DNA of 42,106 bases from Micromonospora sp. CPCC 205371 (GTDB taxonomy: Bacteria; Actinomycetota; Actinomycetes; Mycobacteriales; Micromonosporaceae), in assembly GCF_026130045.1 (NCBI RefSeq), contig NZ_JAIBNX010000022.1:9803-51908 (forward strand), given 5' to 3'. Under the pieces are notes generated by a model. The model saw only the letters and a program-made list of their open reading frames with translations. It made no database searches and was not told the DNA's origin. Shown piece after piece: positions 8,647 through 16,399 of the stretch; position 1 is the first letter of the stretch, and every line of letters begins with the position of its first letter. Made by a program: the position numbers and the translations under genes.

Positions 8647-10851
8647 GTGGCCGAACGCGATCTCACTCTGACCGCGAGCATGCGTCCAGCGGCGCTGGAT
8701 GCCAGGCGTGGCATCGTCCGGCTGCATCCGGAGGTCCTGACCGCGTTGGGGCTGACCCCGGGCGATCCCGTGCACCTCGCCGGCCGCCGCAGCACCGCCG
8801 GCATCGCCGCCCGCGCCGAGCCGGGAGCCAGCCGCGCCCTGCTCTACGCCGACGACCTCATCCTCGGCAACCTCGGCATCCGCGACGGCGGCCAGATCAC
8901 GATCACGCCCGCGCCGGTCGTCGCCGCCGGCCGCGTCACGCTCGCCGGCCCGGTGGAGATCGTCGCCGCCGTGTCGCCGGAGATGCTGAGGCTCGCGCTC
9001 CTCGGCAAGGTGGTCACCGCGGGCGACAACGTGTCGCTGCTGCCGCAGGACGTCGTGCCCCAGTCCGAGACGCGTACCCTCATCGAGGGGGCGCGGCGCA
9101 GCCTCGCCAATACCGTCGGGTACGCGTGGACGAGCACCCTGCTGACCGTCGAGGCGGTCGAGCCGGCGGACGCCGCACTGGTCACAATGGACACCGTGGT
9201 CGCCTGGGAGGGCGGCCAGGCGACTCACGCACCCGGGACCACGCCTCCTTCTGCCGCGCCGGCTCCTGCTACGCCCACCGTGACCGTCGACGACCTCCCT
9301 GGTCTGCGCGCTCAGGCGCAAGAGCTGACCGAGCTGCTCGACCTGGGCTTCCACCACAGTGAGGTACTGGGGCGGCTCGGCACCACCGTCTCGCTCGGCG
9401 TGCTCATCACCGGCCCGGCCGGCTCCGGCAAGTCGTCGCTCGTCCAGGCGGTCGCTGGCAAGGTCGGTGCCCGGGTCGAGCAGCTCTGGGCGCCCGAGAT
9501 AGCGGCGCTCACCAACAACGACGCCGCCGCCCGGCTCCGCGCGGCAGCCGGCGCGGTGCGGTCCCGCGGTCCAGCGATCCTCCTGATAGCCGACGTCGAC
9601 GCGCTCGCACCGCGCGAGCAGCCCGGTCCACTGTCGACTGTGTTCCGTCAGGTGCTCGCCGAGACCGTACGCGCCGGGGCGGCCGTCATCTGCACGACGA
9701 GCCGGCCGGAGTCGGTCGACACCGCCCTGCGGGCACCCGACCTGCTGGCGGTGCAGCTCGCGGTACCCCTGCCCGACGCCGCCATGCGCCGCGAGCAGCT
9801 CACCGTGCTCACGAAGGGCATGCCACTCGCCGACGACGTCAAGCTCGACGACGTGGCCGGCCGTACCCCTGGCTTCGTCGCCGCCGACCTCGCCGCGCTC
9901 GCCCGCGAAGCCGGCGTGCGTGCGGCGCTGCGCATCCGGTCCGGCGCGACCGGCGCCTCGCCGGTCGTGACGATGGCCGACTTCGACGCCGCCCTCGAAG
10001 TGGTTCGACCAACGTCGATGTCGTCGTCCACACTGGAGCTCGCCGTGGTGACCCTCGACGATGTCGGTGACATGGCCGAGGTCAAAGAGGAACTGACCGA
10101 GACCGTGCTGTGGCCCCTCACGTACCCCGACACGTTCGCCCGCCTCGGCGTGCAGCCGCCGCGCGGCGTGCTGCTCTACGGGCCACCCGGTTGCGGCAAG
10201 ACGTTTCTCGTCAAGGCGATCGCCGGCACCGGCAAGGCCAACGTGCTCTCGGTCAAGGGCGCGGAGTTGCTGTCGAAGTGGGTTGGCGAAAGCGAGCGGG
10301 CGGTCCGCGAGCTCTTCCGCCGTGCCCGAGAAGCCGCGCCCACGCTGGTCTTCCTCGACGAGGTCGACGCCTTGGCCCCGGTACGCGGACAGGCCACCGA
10401 CGGCGGCACCACCGACCGGGTCGTCGCCGCCCTGCTCACCGAGCTCGACGGCGTCGAGGCCCTGCGCAACGTGGTCGTCGTCGCCGCCACCAACCGCCCC
10501 GACCTCGTCGACGCCGCCCTGCTCCGCCCCGGCCGGCTGGAGCGGCTGGTCTACGTCCCGCCACCGGACGCTGAGGCCCGCGCCGAGATCCTGCGTGCCT
10601 CGTCACGCAACGTGCCGCTCGCCGACAACGTCGACCTCCGGGCACTAGCCGCATCGCTGGACGGCTTCTCGGCCGCCGACTGCGCTGCCTTGCTACGCGA
10701 GGCCGCGCTGGCCGCGATGCGCGAGTCGCTCGAAGCGTCCACGGTGACGGCGGCACACGTGGCAACGGCCCGCCAGCGCGTAAGGCCATCCCTGGACCCG
10801 GCCCAGGTGGCGTGGCTGGAGACGTACGCGACCGCCCGCGAGACCCGTTGA
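8647..10851 (+). CDS. Cdc48/VCP-like double AAA+ ATPase
   Basis: 734 residues from GTG 8647. The first 180 or so residues form a Cdc48-type N-domain (ASMRPAALDARRGIVRLHPEV, then the barrel-like repeats). AAA domain 1 has Walker A GPAGSGKS (256-263), but its Walker B reads LLIADVDAL (312-320) in place of hhhhDEhD, and the arginine-finger segment is degenerate (LRAPDLLAVQLAV). AAA domain 2 is intact: YGPPGCGKT (511-519), pore loop KWVGESE (544-550), LVFLDEVDAL (567-576), ATNRPDLVDAALLRPGRLERL with arginine finger candidates R630/R633. It likely acts as a hexameric unfoldase or remodeller driven by the second ring. A small membrane protein gene overlaps its stop. Confidence 0.87.
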   Translation: MAERDLTLTASMRPAALDARRGIVRLHPEVLTALGLTPGDPVHLAGRRSTAGIAARAEPGASRALLYADDLILGNLGIRDGGQITITPAPVVAAGRVTLAGPVEIVAAVSPEMLRLALLGKVVTAGDNVSLLPQDVVPQSETRTLIEGARRSLANTVGYAWTSTLLTVEAVEPADAALVTMDTVVAWEGGQATHAPGTTPPSAAPAPATPTVTVDDLPGLRAQAQELTELLDLGFHHSEVLGRLGTTVSLGVLITGPAGSGKSSLVQAVAGKVGARVEQLWAPEIAALTNNDAAARLRAAAGAVRSRGPAILLIADVDALAPREQPGPLSTVFRQVLAETVRAGAAVICTTSRPESVDTALRAPDLLAVQLAVPLPDAAMRREQLTVLTKGMPLADDVKLDDVAGRTPGFVAADLAALAREAGVRAALRIRSGATGASPVVTMADFDAALEVVRPTSMSSSTLELAVVTLDDVGDMAEVKEELTETVLWPLTYPDTFARLGVQPPRGVLLYGPPGCGKTFLVKAIAGTGKANVLSVKGAELLSKWVGESERAVRELFRRAREAAPTLVFLDEVDALAPVRGQATDGGTTDRVVAALLTELDGVEALRNVVVVAATNRPDLVDAALLRPGRLERLVYVPPPDAEARAEILRASSRNVPLADNVDLRALAASLDGFSAADCAALLREAALAAMRESLEASTVTAAHVATARQRVRPSLDPAQVAWLETYATARETR

Positions 10852-11372
10852 CCGAGCCGCCAGACCCTGCGGCCGCCGGCCCGAAGGGGCATCCTCGCGG
10901 CGCGCTCGTGGCGATCGCGATCGTGGCTTCCGTGCTGCTGTGCGGGTGCGGCGGCCTCTGGGCGGCGTACTCGCTTTCCCAGGACAACCCCGCGTCCACC
11001 GAGGTGGCGTGCGCGCCGCAATCCGGCGACACATACGGGTACTGCGACCGCCTCGACGAGATCGAAGTCGGCCGCCGGGCACTCAACGCCGAACAGTGGG
11101 CGGCCACGTCGGCGGTGGCCCGCTCCATCCGCGAAACCCTCGCCGGTGCACCGGCCACCACCCGCCCGAACGACGTCGCCCGGACCCTGCTGGAAGCCGG
11201 TTATGGGGGTGCGGTGGTGCGCAAGGCGCGCGATAGCGATCCGGCCCCGCGCGGCTCGATCGTCTACGGCGTACCGGCCGGCCCTGCTTGCGTCATCGGC
11301 TACGTCGCCGCGGACGCGGCCGCCAACATTCCGGCCGGCACCCTCCCGAACCGCACCTGCTTACTCCCCTGA
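10848..11372 (+). CDS. Membrane-anchored protein of unknown function
   Basis: About 174 residues if read from TTG 10848, which overlaps the TGA of the AAA+ gene (TTGA). The only upstream ATG in frame is 10812, inside the AAA+ gene. A short Pro/Ala-rich N-terminus precedes one transmembrane helix (LVAIAIVASVLLCGCGGLWA). An extracytoplasmic domain of about 130 residues with three or four cysteines follows, ending in PNRTCLLP. I do not recognise the family. The coupling to the AAA+ gene suggests a membrane partner or adaptor (inference). It ends 10 bases from the convergent nagA. Confidence 0.65.
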   Translation: MTEPPDPAAAGPKGHPRGALVAIAIVASVLLCGCGGLWAAYSLSQDNPASTEVACAPQSGDTYGYCDRLDEIEVGRRALNAEQWAATSAVARSIRETLAGAPATTRPNDVARTLLEAGYGGAVVRKARDSDPAPRGSIVYGVPAGPACVIGYVAADAAANIPAGTLPNRTCLLP

Positions 11373-11382
11373 CGCGCCGGGG

Positions 11383-12486
11383 TCAGAGCCAGGCGCCGGC
11401 GCGCATTACCCGCTGGACGCGCAAGCCGGCGTCGAGGATGACCAGGTCGGCGCGTAGACCGGGACTCAAGGAACCGACCTGGTCCGCCAGGCCTATCGCG
11501 CGGGCCGGAGTCGTCGAGGCCATGCGTGCGGCGTCCACGATGGACAGACCCGCCTGTACCGCCTGGCGGAGGGCGGCGTCCATCGTGAGGGTGCTGCCGG
11601 CTATGGAGCCGTCGCGGGCGAGCCGGGCAACTCGATCGGCCACCACGACGGTCTGGCCGCCCAGCTCGTACTCGCCGTCCGCCATGCCGGCCGCGGCCAT
11701 CGCATCCGTGATCAGGGCCGCCCGGTCGGGCCCGGTGACCGTCGCCGCGAACGCGAGCGTGCCGTCGTGCAGGTGTACACCGTCGGCGACGAGTTCGCAG
11801 ATGACGCCGGAGGCCCCGAGCAGGGCGAACACCGGGCCGGGCTCGCGGTGGTGTGGCGGGCGCATGCCGTTGAAGACGTGGGTACCCACCGTCGCGCCGG
11901 CGGCCACCGCGGCCAGGGTCTCGTCGTACGTGGCGTCGGTGTGCCCGACGGCGGCCACCACGCCGTGCGAGACGAGCAGCTTGATCGCTTCCAGGGCGCC
12001 GGGGCGCTCGGGCGCGAGCGTGACCATCCGCACTCCGCCCAGCGGCAGCAGCTCGGCCAGCTCGTCGACGGACGGGTCGCGCAGGAACGCCGGGTTCTGG
12101 GCGCCGCAGCGGATCTGCGACAGGTACGGGCCCTCGTAGTGGACGCCGGCCAGTACGCCCTCGGTGACCAAGGGCGCGAACGCGACCGTGGCGTCGCGCA
12201 TCAGCTCGAAGGGCGAGCTGACCAGGCTCGCGAGCAGCGTCGTGGTGCCGTGGCGCAGGTGGAAGTCGGCCGCTCCCCGGGCCGCTACCGGGTCGCCGGT
12301 GGTGAACGTGTGCCCGCCGCCGCCGTGCGCGTGGATATCGACGAAGCCCGGCACGATCCACACATCGCCACCGGTGCCGCCGGCACCGACCGCGGTCACG
12401 GACGCGCCGTCGACCTCGACGTACCCCTGCTCGATGACGCCCGACGGCGTCACCACCCGTCCCTCGATCCTCGTGGGGTGCTTCAT
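11383..12486 (-). CDS. nagA: N-acetylglucosamine-6-phosphate deacetylase
   Basis: 367 residues from ATG 12486 (MKHPTRIEGR). Amidohydrolase-fold deacetylase that converts GlcNAc-6-phosphate to glucosamine-6-phosphate in amino-sugar catabolism. Visible metal and active-site motifs: DIHAHGGGGHTF (H52, H54), HYEGPYL (E118), VGHTDATYDE (H182), GTHVFNGM (H203) and ALITDAMAAAG (D260). The length is close to the family norm. The start overlaps the stop of the ROK kinase gene by ATGA, making it the last gene of a three-gene operon. A longer open frame to 12870 is a read-through of the kinase gene region and is not coding. Confidence 0.92.
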   Translation of the reverse strand: MKHPTRIEGRVVTPSGVIEQGYVEVDGASVTAVGAGGTGGDVWIVPGFVDIHAHGGGGHTFTTGDPVAARGAADFHLRHGTTTLLASLVSSPFELMRDATVAFAPLVTEGVLAGVHYEGPYLSQIRCGAQNPAFLRDPSVDELAELLPLGGVRMVTLAPERPGALEAIKLLVSHGVVAAVGHTDATYDETLAAVAAGATVGTHVFNGMRPPHHREPGPVFALLGASGVICELVADGVHLHDGTLAFAATVTGPDRAALITDAMAAAGMADGEYELGGQTVVVADRVARLARDGSIAGSTLTMDAALRQAVQAGLSIVDAARMASTTPARAIGLADQVGSLSPGLRADLVILDAGLRVQRVMRAGAWL

Positions 12487-13514
12487 TTCACGTCCAACGC
12501 CAGAAGTGCCGCGCCGACGCAGCCGGCCTCGTCGCCGAGCGTGGCGCGAGCCAGTAGCGGCTCGCGGTGGAATGTGAGCCGTTCGCGCATCGCGACGCGC
12601 AGCGGGTCGAGCAGGACGTCGCCGGCCTCCGCCAGGCCGCCGCCGAGCACGATCACCTCGGCGTCGTAGTGTGCCTGCGCGGTCACCAGCCCCTCGGCCA
12701 GCAGCTCGATCGTCTGGCGCCACACCTGCCGCGCCAGCTGGTCGCCGGCCGCCGCCTTCGCTACCACCTCGGCAGCCGTCGCCGGTGTACCCGCGAGTGA
12801 GGCGTACCGCCTGGCCACGCCGGCCGCGGACGCCTCGGCCTCCAGGCACCCCCTCGCGCCGCACCCGCACGGGGTGCCGCCCGGCCGGACGATGACATGG
12901 CCCACCTCGCCGGCCGCGCCGTGCGCGCCCGCGAAGCCGCGGCCCTCCACGATGTGCGCGGCGGCGATGCCGGTGCCGATGGCGACGAAGAGGACGTGTG
13001 CGGCGCCCCGTCCGGCGCCCAATCTCGCTTCGGCAAGACCGCCGGCACGCACGTCGTGGCCGAGCGCCGCCGGCAGATTCAGCCGCGCCGCCACCAGATC
13101 ACGCAGGGGTACATCACGGAAGCCCACGTTCGAGGACCAGATCGCCATGCCCCGGACCTCGTCGACGACCCCGGGGACCACTACGCCGGCGGCCATCGGG
13201 CGTAGGCCACCGGCGCGTGCCTTGCCAGCGAGGCCCTCGGCGATGTCGAGGATCGTGGCGGTCACCGCCTCCGGGCCGCGGTCGGCGCCGGTGGGGTGCC
13301 GTTCGGCGTGCACGATCTCGCCCGACGGTGACACCAGCGCACACTTCATTCCCGTACCGCCGACGTCGAGCGCGACGAGCACGTCGCTCAGTGCCTCATG
13401 ATTCGCTCGCTCCTCGGCGCCTTGCGGCGGCGTCTTCCCACCCTGCCTCGAAACCCCGACTTCGTCGGCGAGGCCGTCCGGTCCAGCCGCCGCCGCGCCG
13501 CTGCGCTCGCTCAT
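12483..13514 (-). CDS. ROK-family amino-sugar kinase
   Basis: 343 residues from ATG 13514, or 299 from GTG 13382. ROK-fold sugar kinase with the ATP-binding DVGGTGMKCAL near the start of the conserved region and the zinc signature CGCGARGCLE. Glucose, GlcNAc or another amino sugar is the likely substrate, given the SIS and NagA neighbours. The ATG overlaps the SIS gene stop (ATGA), yet residues 1-44 are low-complexity and outside the family fold. They are encoded by a segment bounded by two CGCTCGCT repeats that looks like an intergenic repeat element. The functional start may therefore be GTG 13382 (VLVALDVGGT), which gives the usual ROK length of about 300. Confidence 0.88.
   Translation of the reverse strand: MSERSGAAAAGPDGLADEVGVSRQGGKTPPQGAEERANHEALSDVLVALDVGGTGMKCALVSPSGEIVHAERHPTGADRGPEAVTATILDIAEGLAGKARAGGLRPMAAGVVVPGVVDEVRGMAIWSSNVGFRDVPLRDLVAARLNLPAALGHDVRAGGLAEARLGAGRGAAHVLFVAIGTGIAAAHIVEGRGFAGAHGAAGEVGHVIVRPGGTPCGCGARGCLEAEASAAGVARRYASLAGTPATAAEVVAKAAAGDQLARQVWRQTIELLAEGLVTAQAHYDAEVIVLGGGLAEAGDVLLDPLRVAMRERLTFHREPLLARATLGDEAGCVGAALLALDVK
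13404..13511. repeat. Possible intergenic repeat element inside the nag operon
   Basis: A segment of about 100 bases between the SIS and kinase genes is bounded by direct repeats CGCTCGCT at 13404-13411 and 13504-13511. Its translation is low-complexity (Ser/Gly/Ala/Pro-rich). GAGCGAGCG-type sequences are common as dispersed intergenic repeats in Micromonosporaceae; whether copies exist elsewhere in this genome cannot be seen here. Confidence 0.35.
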
Positions 13515-14431
13515 GTCAGCACGACAGAGCGAGTGAGGTGTCTGGGCGCGTCGGGGTCGAGGCCGCGGCTGGTCGCGATCGCCACAGCGAAGCGCTGCGC
13601 GAGGATCAGGTCGGCCATCGGGTCGAGCGGTTGGCGGCCGGCAGCCCAGTTGCCCAGCACCGCGTAGCCACCGCTGGACCGGCTGTGCACGAACGCCGCT
13701 CCGGTCGCCTCGACGTCTTCGGCCAGGCCCTCGGGCACGTCGCCGAACGCCCACACCACCCGGCCGGGAGCCGCGATGGAGATCGGTCCGTGCCGGTAGT
13801 CCATGGCCGGGTACGCCTCGGCCCAGAAGCCGGCCGCCTCGCGGCACTTGAGCGCGGCTTCCTGCGCCAACCCGACCGTCCAGCCTCGACCGAGAAACGT
13901 CACCTGCTCCACCCGTGCGGGGTCGATCGGCAGCGGTGCGCGCACGGTGACCTCGGCATCGGCGGCCAGCGGGTCCAGGTCTTCGCCCAGATGGGCGCGG
14001 AGCAGAGCGAGCGCGCTGGTCGCGAAGCGGGTCTGCACCACCGAACGCTCGTCGGCGAACGGCAGGAGCACGCGCTCGGTGGCCAGCTCGGCAGCGGGCG
14101 CGTTGGGGTCGCCGACGATCGCGGTGGTCGGGGTGTCGACCGACCGGAGCAGGTCGAGCACCTCTGTCGTGGTACCCGACCGGGTGATGGCCACGACGCG
14201 GTCGTAGCGGCGGCCCGCCGGGAACTCGGACGCCTGGAACGCGTCCGTCTCACCAACGCCTAGGCGTTCACGCAGGCCCGCGTACGACATGGCCATGAAC
14301 CACGACGTGCCGCAACCGACGACGGCGACCCGCTCCCCACGGCCTGGGAGCCCGGCGGCGCCGGCGGCGACCGTCTCAGCGCGGCGCCAGCAATCGGGTT
14401 GGCTGGCGATCTCCTCGTCCACGTACGACAC
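13511..14431 (-). CDS. SIS-domain sugar-phosphate isomerase/deaminase-like protein
   Basis: 306 residues from GTG 14431, preceded by AGGAG at a good distance. Two SIS subdomains are visible: VVGCGTSWFMAMSYAGLRE (about 37-55) with ITRSGTTTEVLDLL, and VTFLGRGWTVGLAQEAALKCREAAG in the second half. This is the family of GlmS isomerase domains and AgaS-type ketose/aldose aminosugar isomerases. With NagA and a kinase downstream, it likely converts glucosamine- or galactosamine-6-phosphate to the ketose phosphate with ammonia release (inference). It is the first gene of the operon, divergent from the DeoR repressor. Confidence 0.82.
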   Translation of the reverse strand: MSYVDEEIASQPDCWRRAETVAAGAAGLPGRGERVAVVGCGTSWFMAMSYAGLRERLGVGETDAFQASEFPAGRRYDRVVAITRSGTTTEVLDLLRSVDTPTTAIVGDPNAPAAELATERVLLPFADERSVVQTRFATSALALLRAHLGEDLDPLAADAEVTVRAPLPIDPARVEQVTFLGRGWTVGLAQEAALKCREAAGFWAEAYPAMDYRHGPISIAAPGRVVWAFGDVPEGLAEDVEATGAAFVHSRSSGGYAVLGNWAAGRQPLDPMADLILAQRFAVAIATSRGLDPDAPRHLTRSVVLT

Positions 14432-14471
14432 GGCAACTCCTGCGCGTTACGGCTCGTTAGCGCCCTCTTTC

Positions 14472-14487
14472 GAGCGCCATTGTGCGC
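14472..14487. promoter_or_regulatory. Operator-like repeat, copy 1 (DeoR site candidate)
   Basis: GAGCGCCATTGTGCGC. It matches copy 2 at 13 of 16 positions and lies 41 bases upstream of the SIS gene start, suitable for repression of the leftward operon. Confidence 0.5.
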
Positions 14488-14554
14488 ACTTTTCGTCTCT
14501 CGTGGCAACCATGCGCAGCTTCGCGCAACCAATGGTTTTGCGTGGCCGGGTTTT

Positions 14555-14570
14555 GAGCACTATTGTGCAC
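14555..14570. promoter_or_regulatory. Operator-like repeat, copy 2 (DeoR site candidate)
   Basis: GAGCACTATTGTGCAC, an inverted repeat GCAC-TATT-GTGC, 35 bases upstream of the DeoR start. With copy 1 it gives the consensus GAGCRCYATTGTGCRC, 83 bases apart. Confidence 0.5.
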
Positions 14571-14604
14571 GCATTCACTCACGGTCCGTACATCGGAGGC
14601 TACG

Positions 14605-15390
14605 GTGGACCGGTACGCCCGCTGGAACGCCCTGCTCGAACTGCTGACGGAGAGCGGGCGGGTCAGCGTGGAAGACGCCGCTGCCAGGCTCGACGTGTCA
14701 CAGGCGACCATCCGGCGCGACTTCGACCAGCTCGCACAGCAGCAGATGATCACCCGTACCCGGGGTGGAGCGGTCGCCAACGGCGTGTCGTACGACCTGC
14801 CGCTGCGCTACAAGACGGCCAAGCACTCCGCGGAGAAGCAGCGCATCGGCGCGGCCGCCGCGGCCCTGGTCGCGCCCGGCATGGTGGTGGGCCTCAACGG
14901 CGGCACGACGATGACGGAGGTGGCGCGGGCGCTGGCCGTGCGGCCCGACCTCAACAGCGGCGCCGACGGCGCTCAGCTGACCGTGGTGACCAACGCGCTG
15001 AACATCGCGAACGAGCTTCTAGTGCGGTCCCGGATGAAGATCGTGGTGGCCGGTGGTGTGGTGCGACCGCAGTCGTACGAGCTGGTTGGACCGCTGGGCA
15101 GTGCCCTGCTGCGCGAGGTGACGCTCGACGTGGCGCTGCTTGGCGTAGACGCGATCGACGCGCAGCTCGGCGCGGCGGCACACCACGAGGGCGAGGCGTC
15201 CATGAACAACCTCATGGTGGCGCGGGCGAAACGGGTCGTCATCATCGCGGACGCGTCGAAGCTGGGCGGGCACGCGTTCGCCCGGATCTGCCCGATCGAG
15301 AGGGTGGAAACGCTGGTCACGGACTCCGGAGCCGCCGACGAGACGATCGCCACCTTCGAGGCCGCTGGAGTACAGGTCATCCGCGCCTGA
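14605..15390 (+). CDS. DeoR-family transcriptional repressor of the amino-sugar operon
   Basis: 261 residues from GTG 14605, preceded by GGAGG (14595-14599). An N-terminal winged helix-turn-helix (VSVEDAAARLDVSQATIRRD, about residues 20-39) precedes the sugar-phosphate-binding DeoR C-terminal domain with GLNGGTTMTEVA, VVTNALNIANEL, VAGGVVRPQSYELVGP and the closing IADASKLGGHAF. Proteins of this family release DNA on binding a sugar phosphate. The divergent location and twin repeats in the shared promoter region point to autoregulation and control of SIS-kinase-nagA; the inducer is probably a phosphorylated amino sugar (inference). Confidence 0.9.
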   Translation: MDRYARWNALLELLTESGRVSVEDAAARLDVSQATIRRDFDQLAQQQMITRTRGGAVANGVSYDLPLRYKTAKHSAEKQRIGAAAAALVAPGMVVGLNGGTTMTEVARALAVRPDLNSGADGAQLTVVTNALNIANELLVRSRMKIVVAGGVVRPQSYELVGPLGSALLREVTLDVALLGVDAIDAQLGAAAHHEGEASMNNLMVARAKRVVIIADASKLGGHAFARICPIERVETLVTDSGAADETIATFEAAGVQVIRA

Positions 15391-15427
15391 CCCCACAGGT
15401 TTGTGCATACCCAGTATGGTGTGCGCC

Positions 15428-16399
15428 ATGGTTGCGGTGCTGGAGATAGAAGGCCTGCGTAAGACGTACCGGAGCAGATGGCGCGGCGAACGCAAGGCGC
15501 TTGACGGCTTCGACATGGTCGTCGAGGCCGGGCAGGTACACGGGTTCCTGGGGCCCAACGGGTCGGGCAAGACCACGACGCTCCGCACACTGTTGGGGCT
15601 CATCCGCCCCAACGGCGGCCGGATGGCGATCCTCGGTCGAGAAGTACCGGCCGGCTTGCCGGCGGTCGTGGGGCAAGTTGGCGCGATCGTCGAGAGCCCG
15701 CAGTTCTTCCCCCACTTCTCGGCCTACGACACGCTCTCGCTGCTCGCCGACGCGGGGAACCTCTCTCAGCAGCGGGTGCCCGAGGTGCTGGAGGTGGTCG
15801 GCCTCCGCGACCGGGCCAAGGAGCGGGTCAAGACCTACTCGCTCGGCATGAAGCAGCGGCTCGCTGTCGCGTCCGCGCTGCTCAAGAACCCACAACTGCT
15901 GATACTCGACGAGCCCGCCAACGGCCTCGACCCGGGCGGCATCCGCGAGATGCGCGACCTCATGCGCGACCTGTCGGCCTCGGGCATGACCGTGCTGCTA
16001 TCCAGCCACATCCTCGGCGAGGTACAGCAGATCTGCGACTCCGTCACGATCATCTCGCTTGGGCGCCGGGTCGCCGCCGGGCCGGTCGCCGATGTACTCG
16101 CCCAGCACTCCAGCGGCGCCGTCCGGGTGCGGCTGGAGAGCCCCGCCGACCTGCCAGCCGCCGCGCAGGTGCTGGTCGCCTCCGGCGCTCGGGTCGACAT
16201 CCAGCCCGATCACCTGCTCGTCACCGGCGTCGACAAACCATCCTCGGTCACCCGCATGCTCGCCGGCCGCGACCTTTACGTGAGCGAGCTCGCTCCCATC
16301 ACAGTCGATCTGGAGAGCGTCTTCCTGGAGCTGACCGGCACCGCACCGGTGGCCGGCCAGCACCGCCAGGTGGACGAGTCCGCGGAGGTGCCGGCATGA
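15428..16399 (+). CDS. ABC transporter ATP-binding protein (ABC-2 exporter)
   Basis: 323 residues from ATG 15428. In-frame TTG 15401, ATG 15416 and GTG 15419 are less likely: a TATGGT box (15415-15420) stands seven bases before ATG 15428, so the transcript may be leaderless. Walker A GPNGSGKTT (42-50), signature YSLGMKQRLAVA, Walker B LLILDEPANGLD and the switch SSHILGEV are all intact. The C-terminal 90 or so residues are the DUF4162-like tail typical of ABC-2 exporters. It is coupled by ATGA to the permease gene that follows. Substrate unknown; lantibiotic or drug efflux systems share this architecture. Confidence 0.88.
   Translation: MVAVLEIEGLRKTYRSRWRGERKALDGFDMVVEAGQVHGFLGPNGSGKTTTLRTLLGLIRPNGGRMAILGREVPAGLPAVVGQVGAIVESPQFFPHFSAYDTLSLLADAGNLSQQRVPEVLEVVGLRDRAKERVKTYSLGMKQRLAVASALLKNPQLLILDEPANGLDPGGIREMRDLMRDLSASGMTVLLSSHILGEVQQICDSVTIISLGRRVAAGPVADVLAQHSSGAVRVRLESPADLPAAAQVLVASGARVDIQPDHLLVTGVDKPSSVTRMLAGRDLYVSELAPITVDLESVFLELTGTAPVAGQHRQVDESAEVPA

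Noticed and set aside
11383-12870. 495-residue version of nagA
   Set aside because: The extra 128 residues are translated from the kinase gene in another frame; ATG 12486 with ATGA overlap is the natural start.
14432-14604. DasR site (ACTGGTCTAGACCACT type) near the amino-sugar operon
   Set aside because: No match to that consensus; the repeats found have a different sequence.
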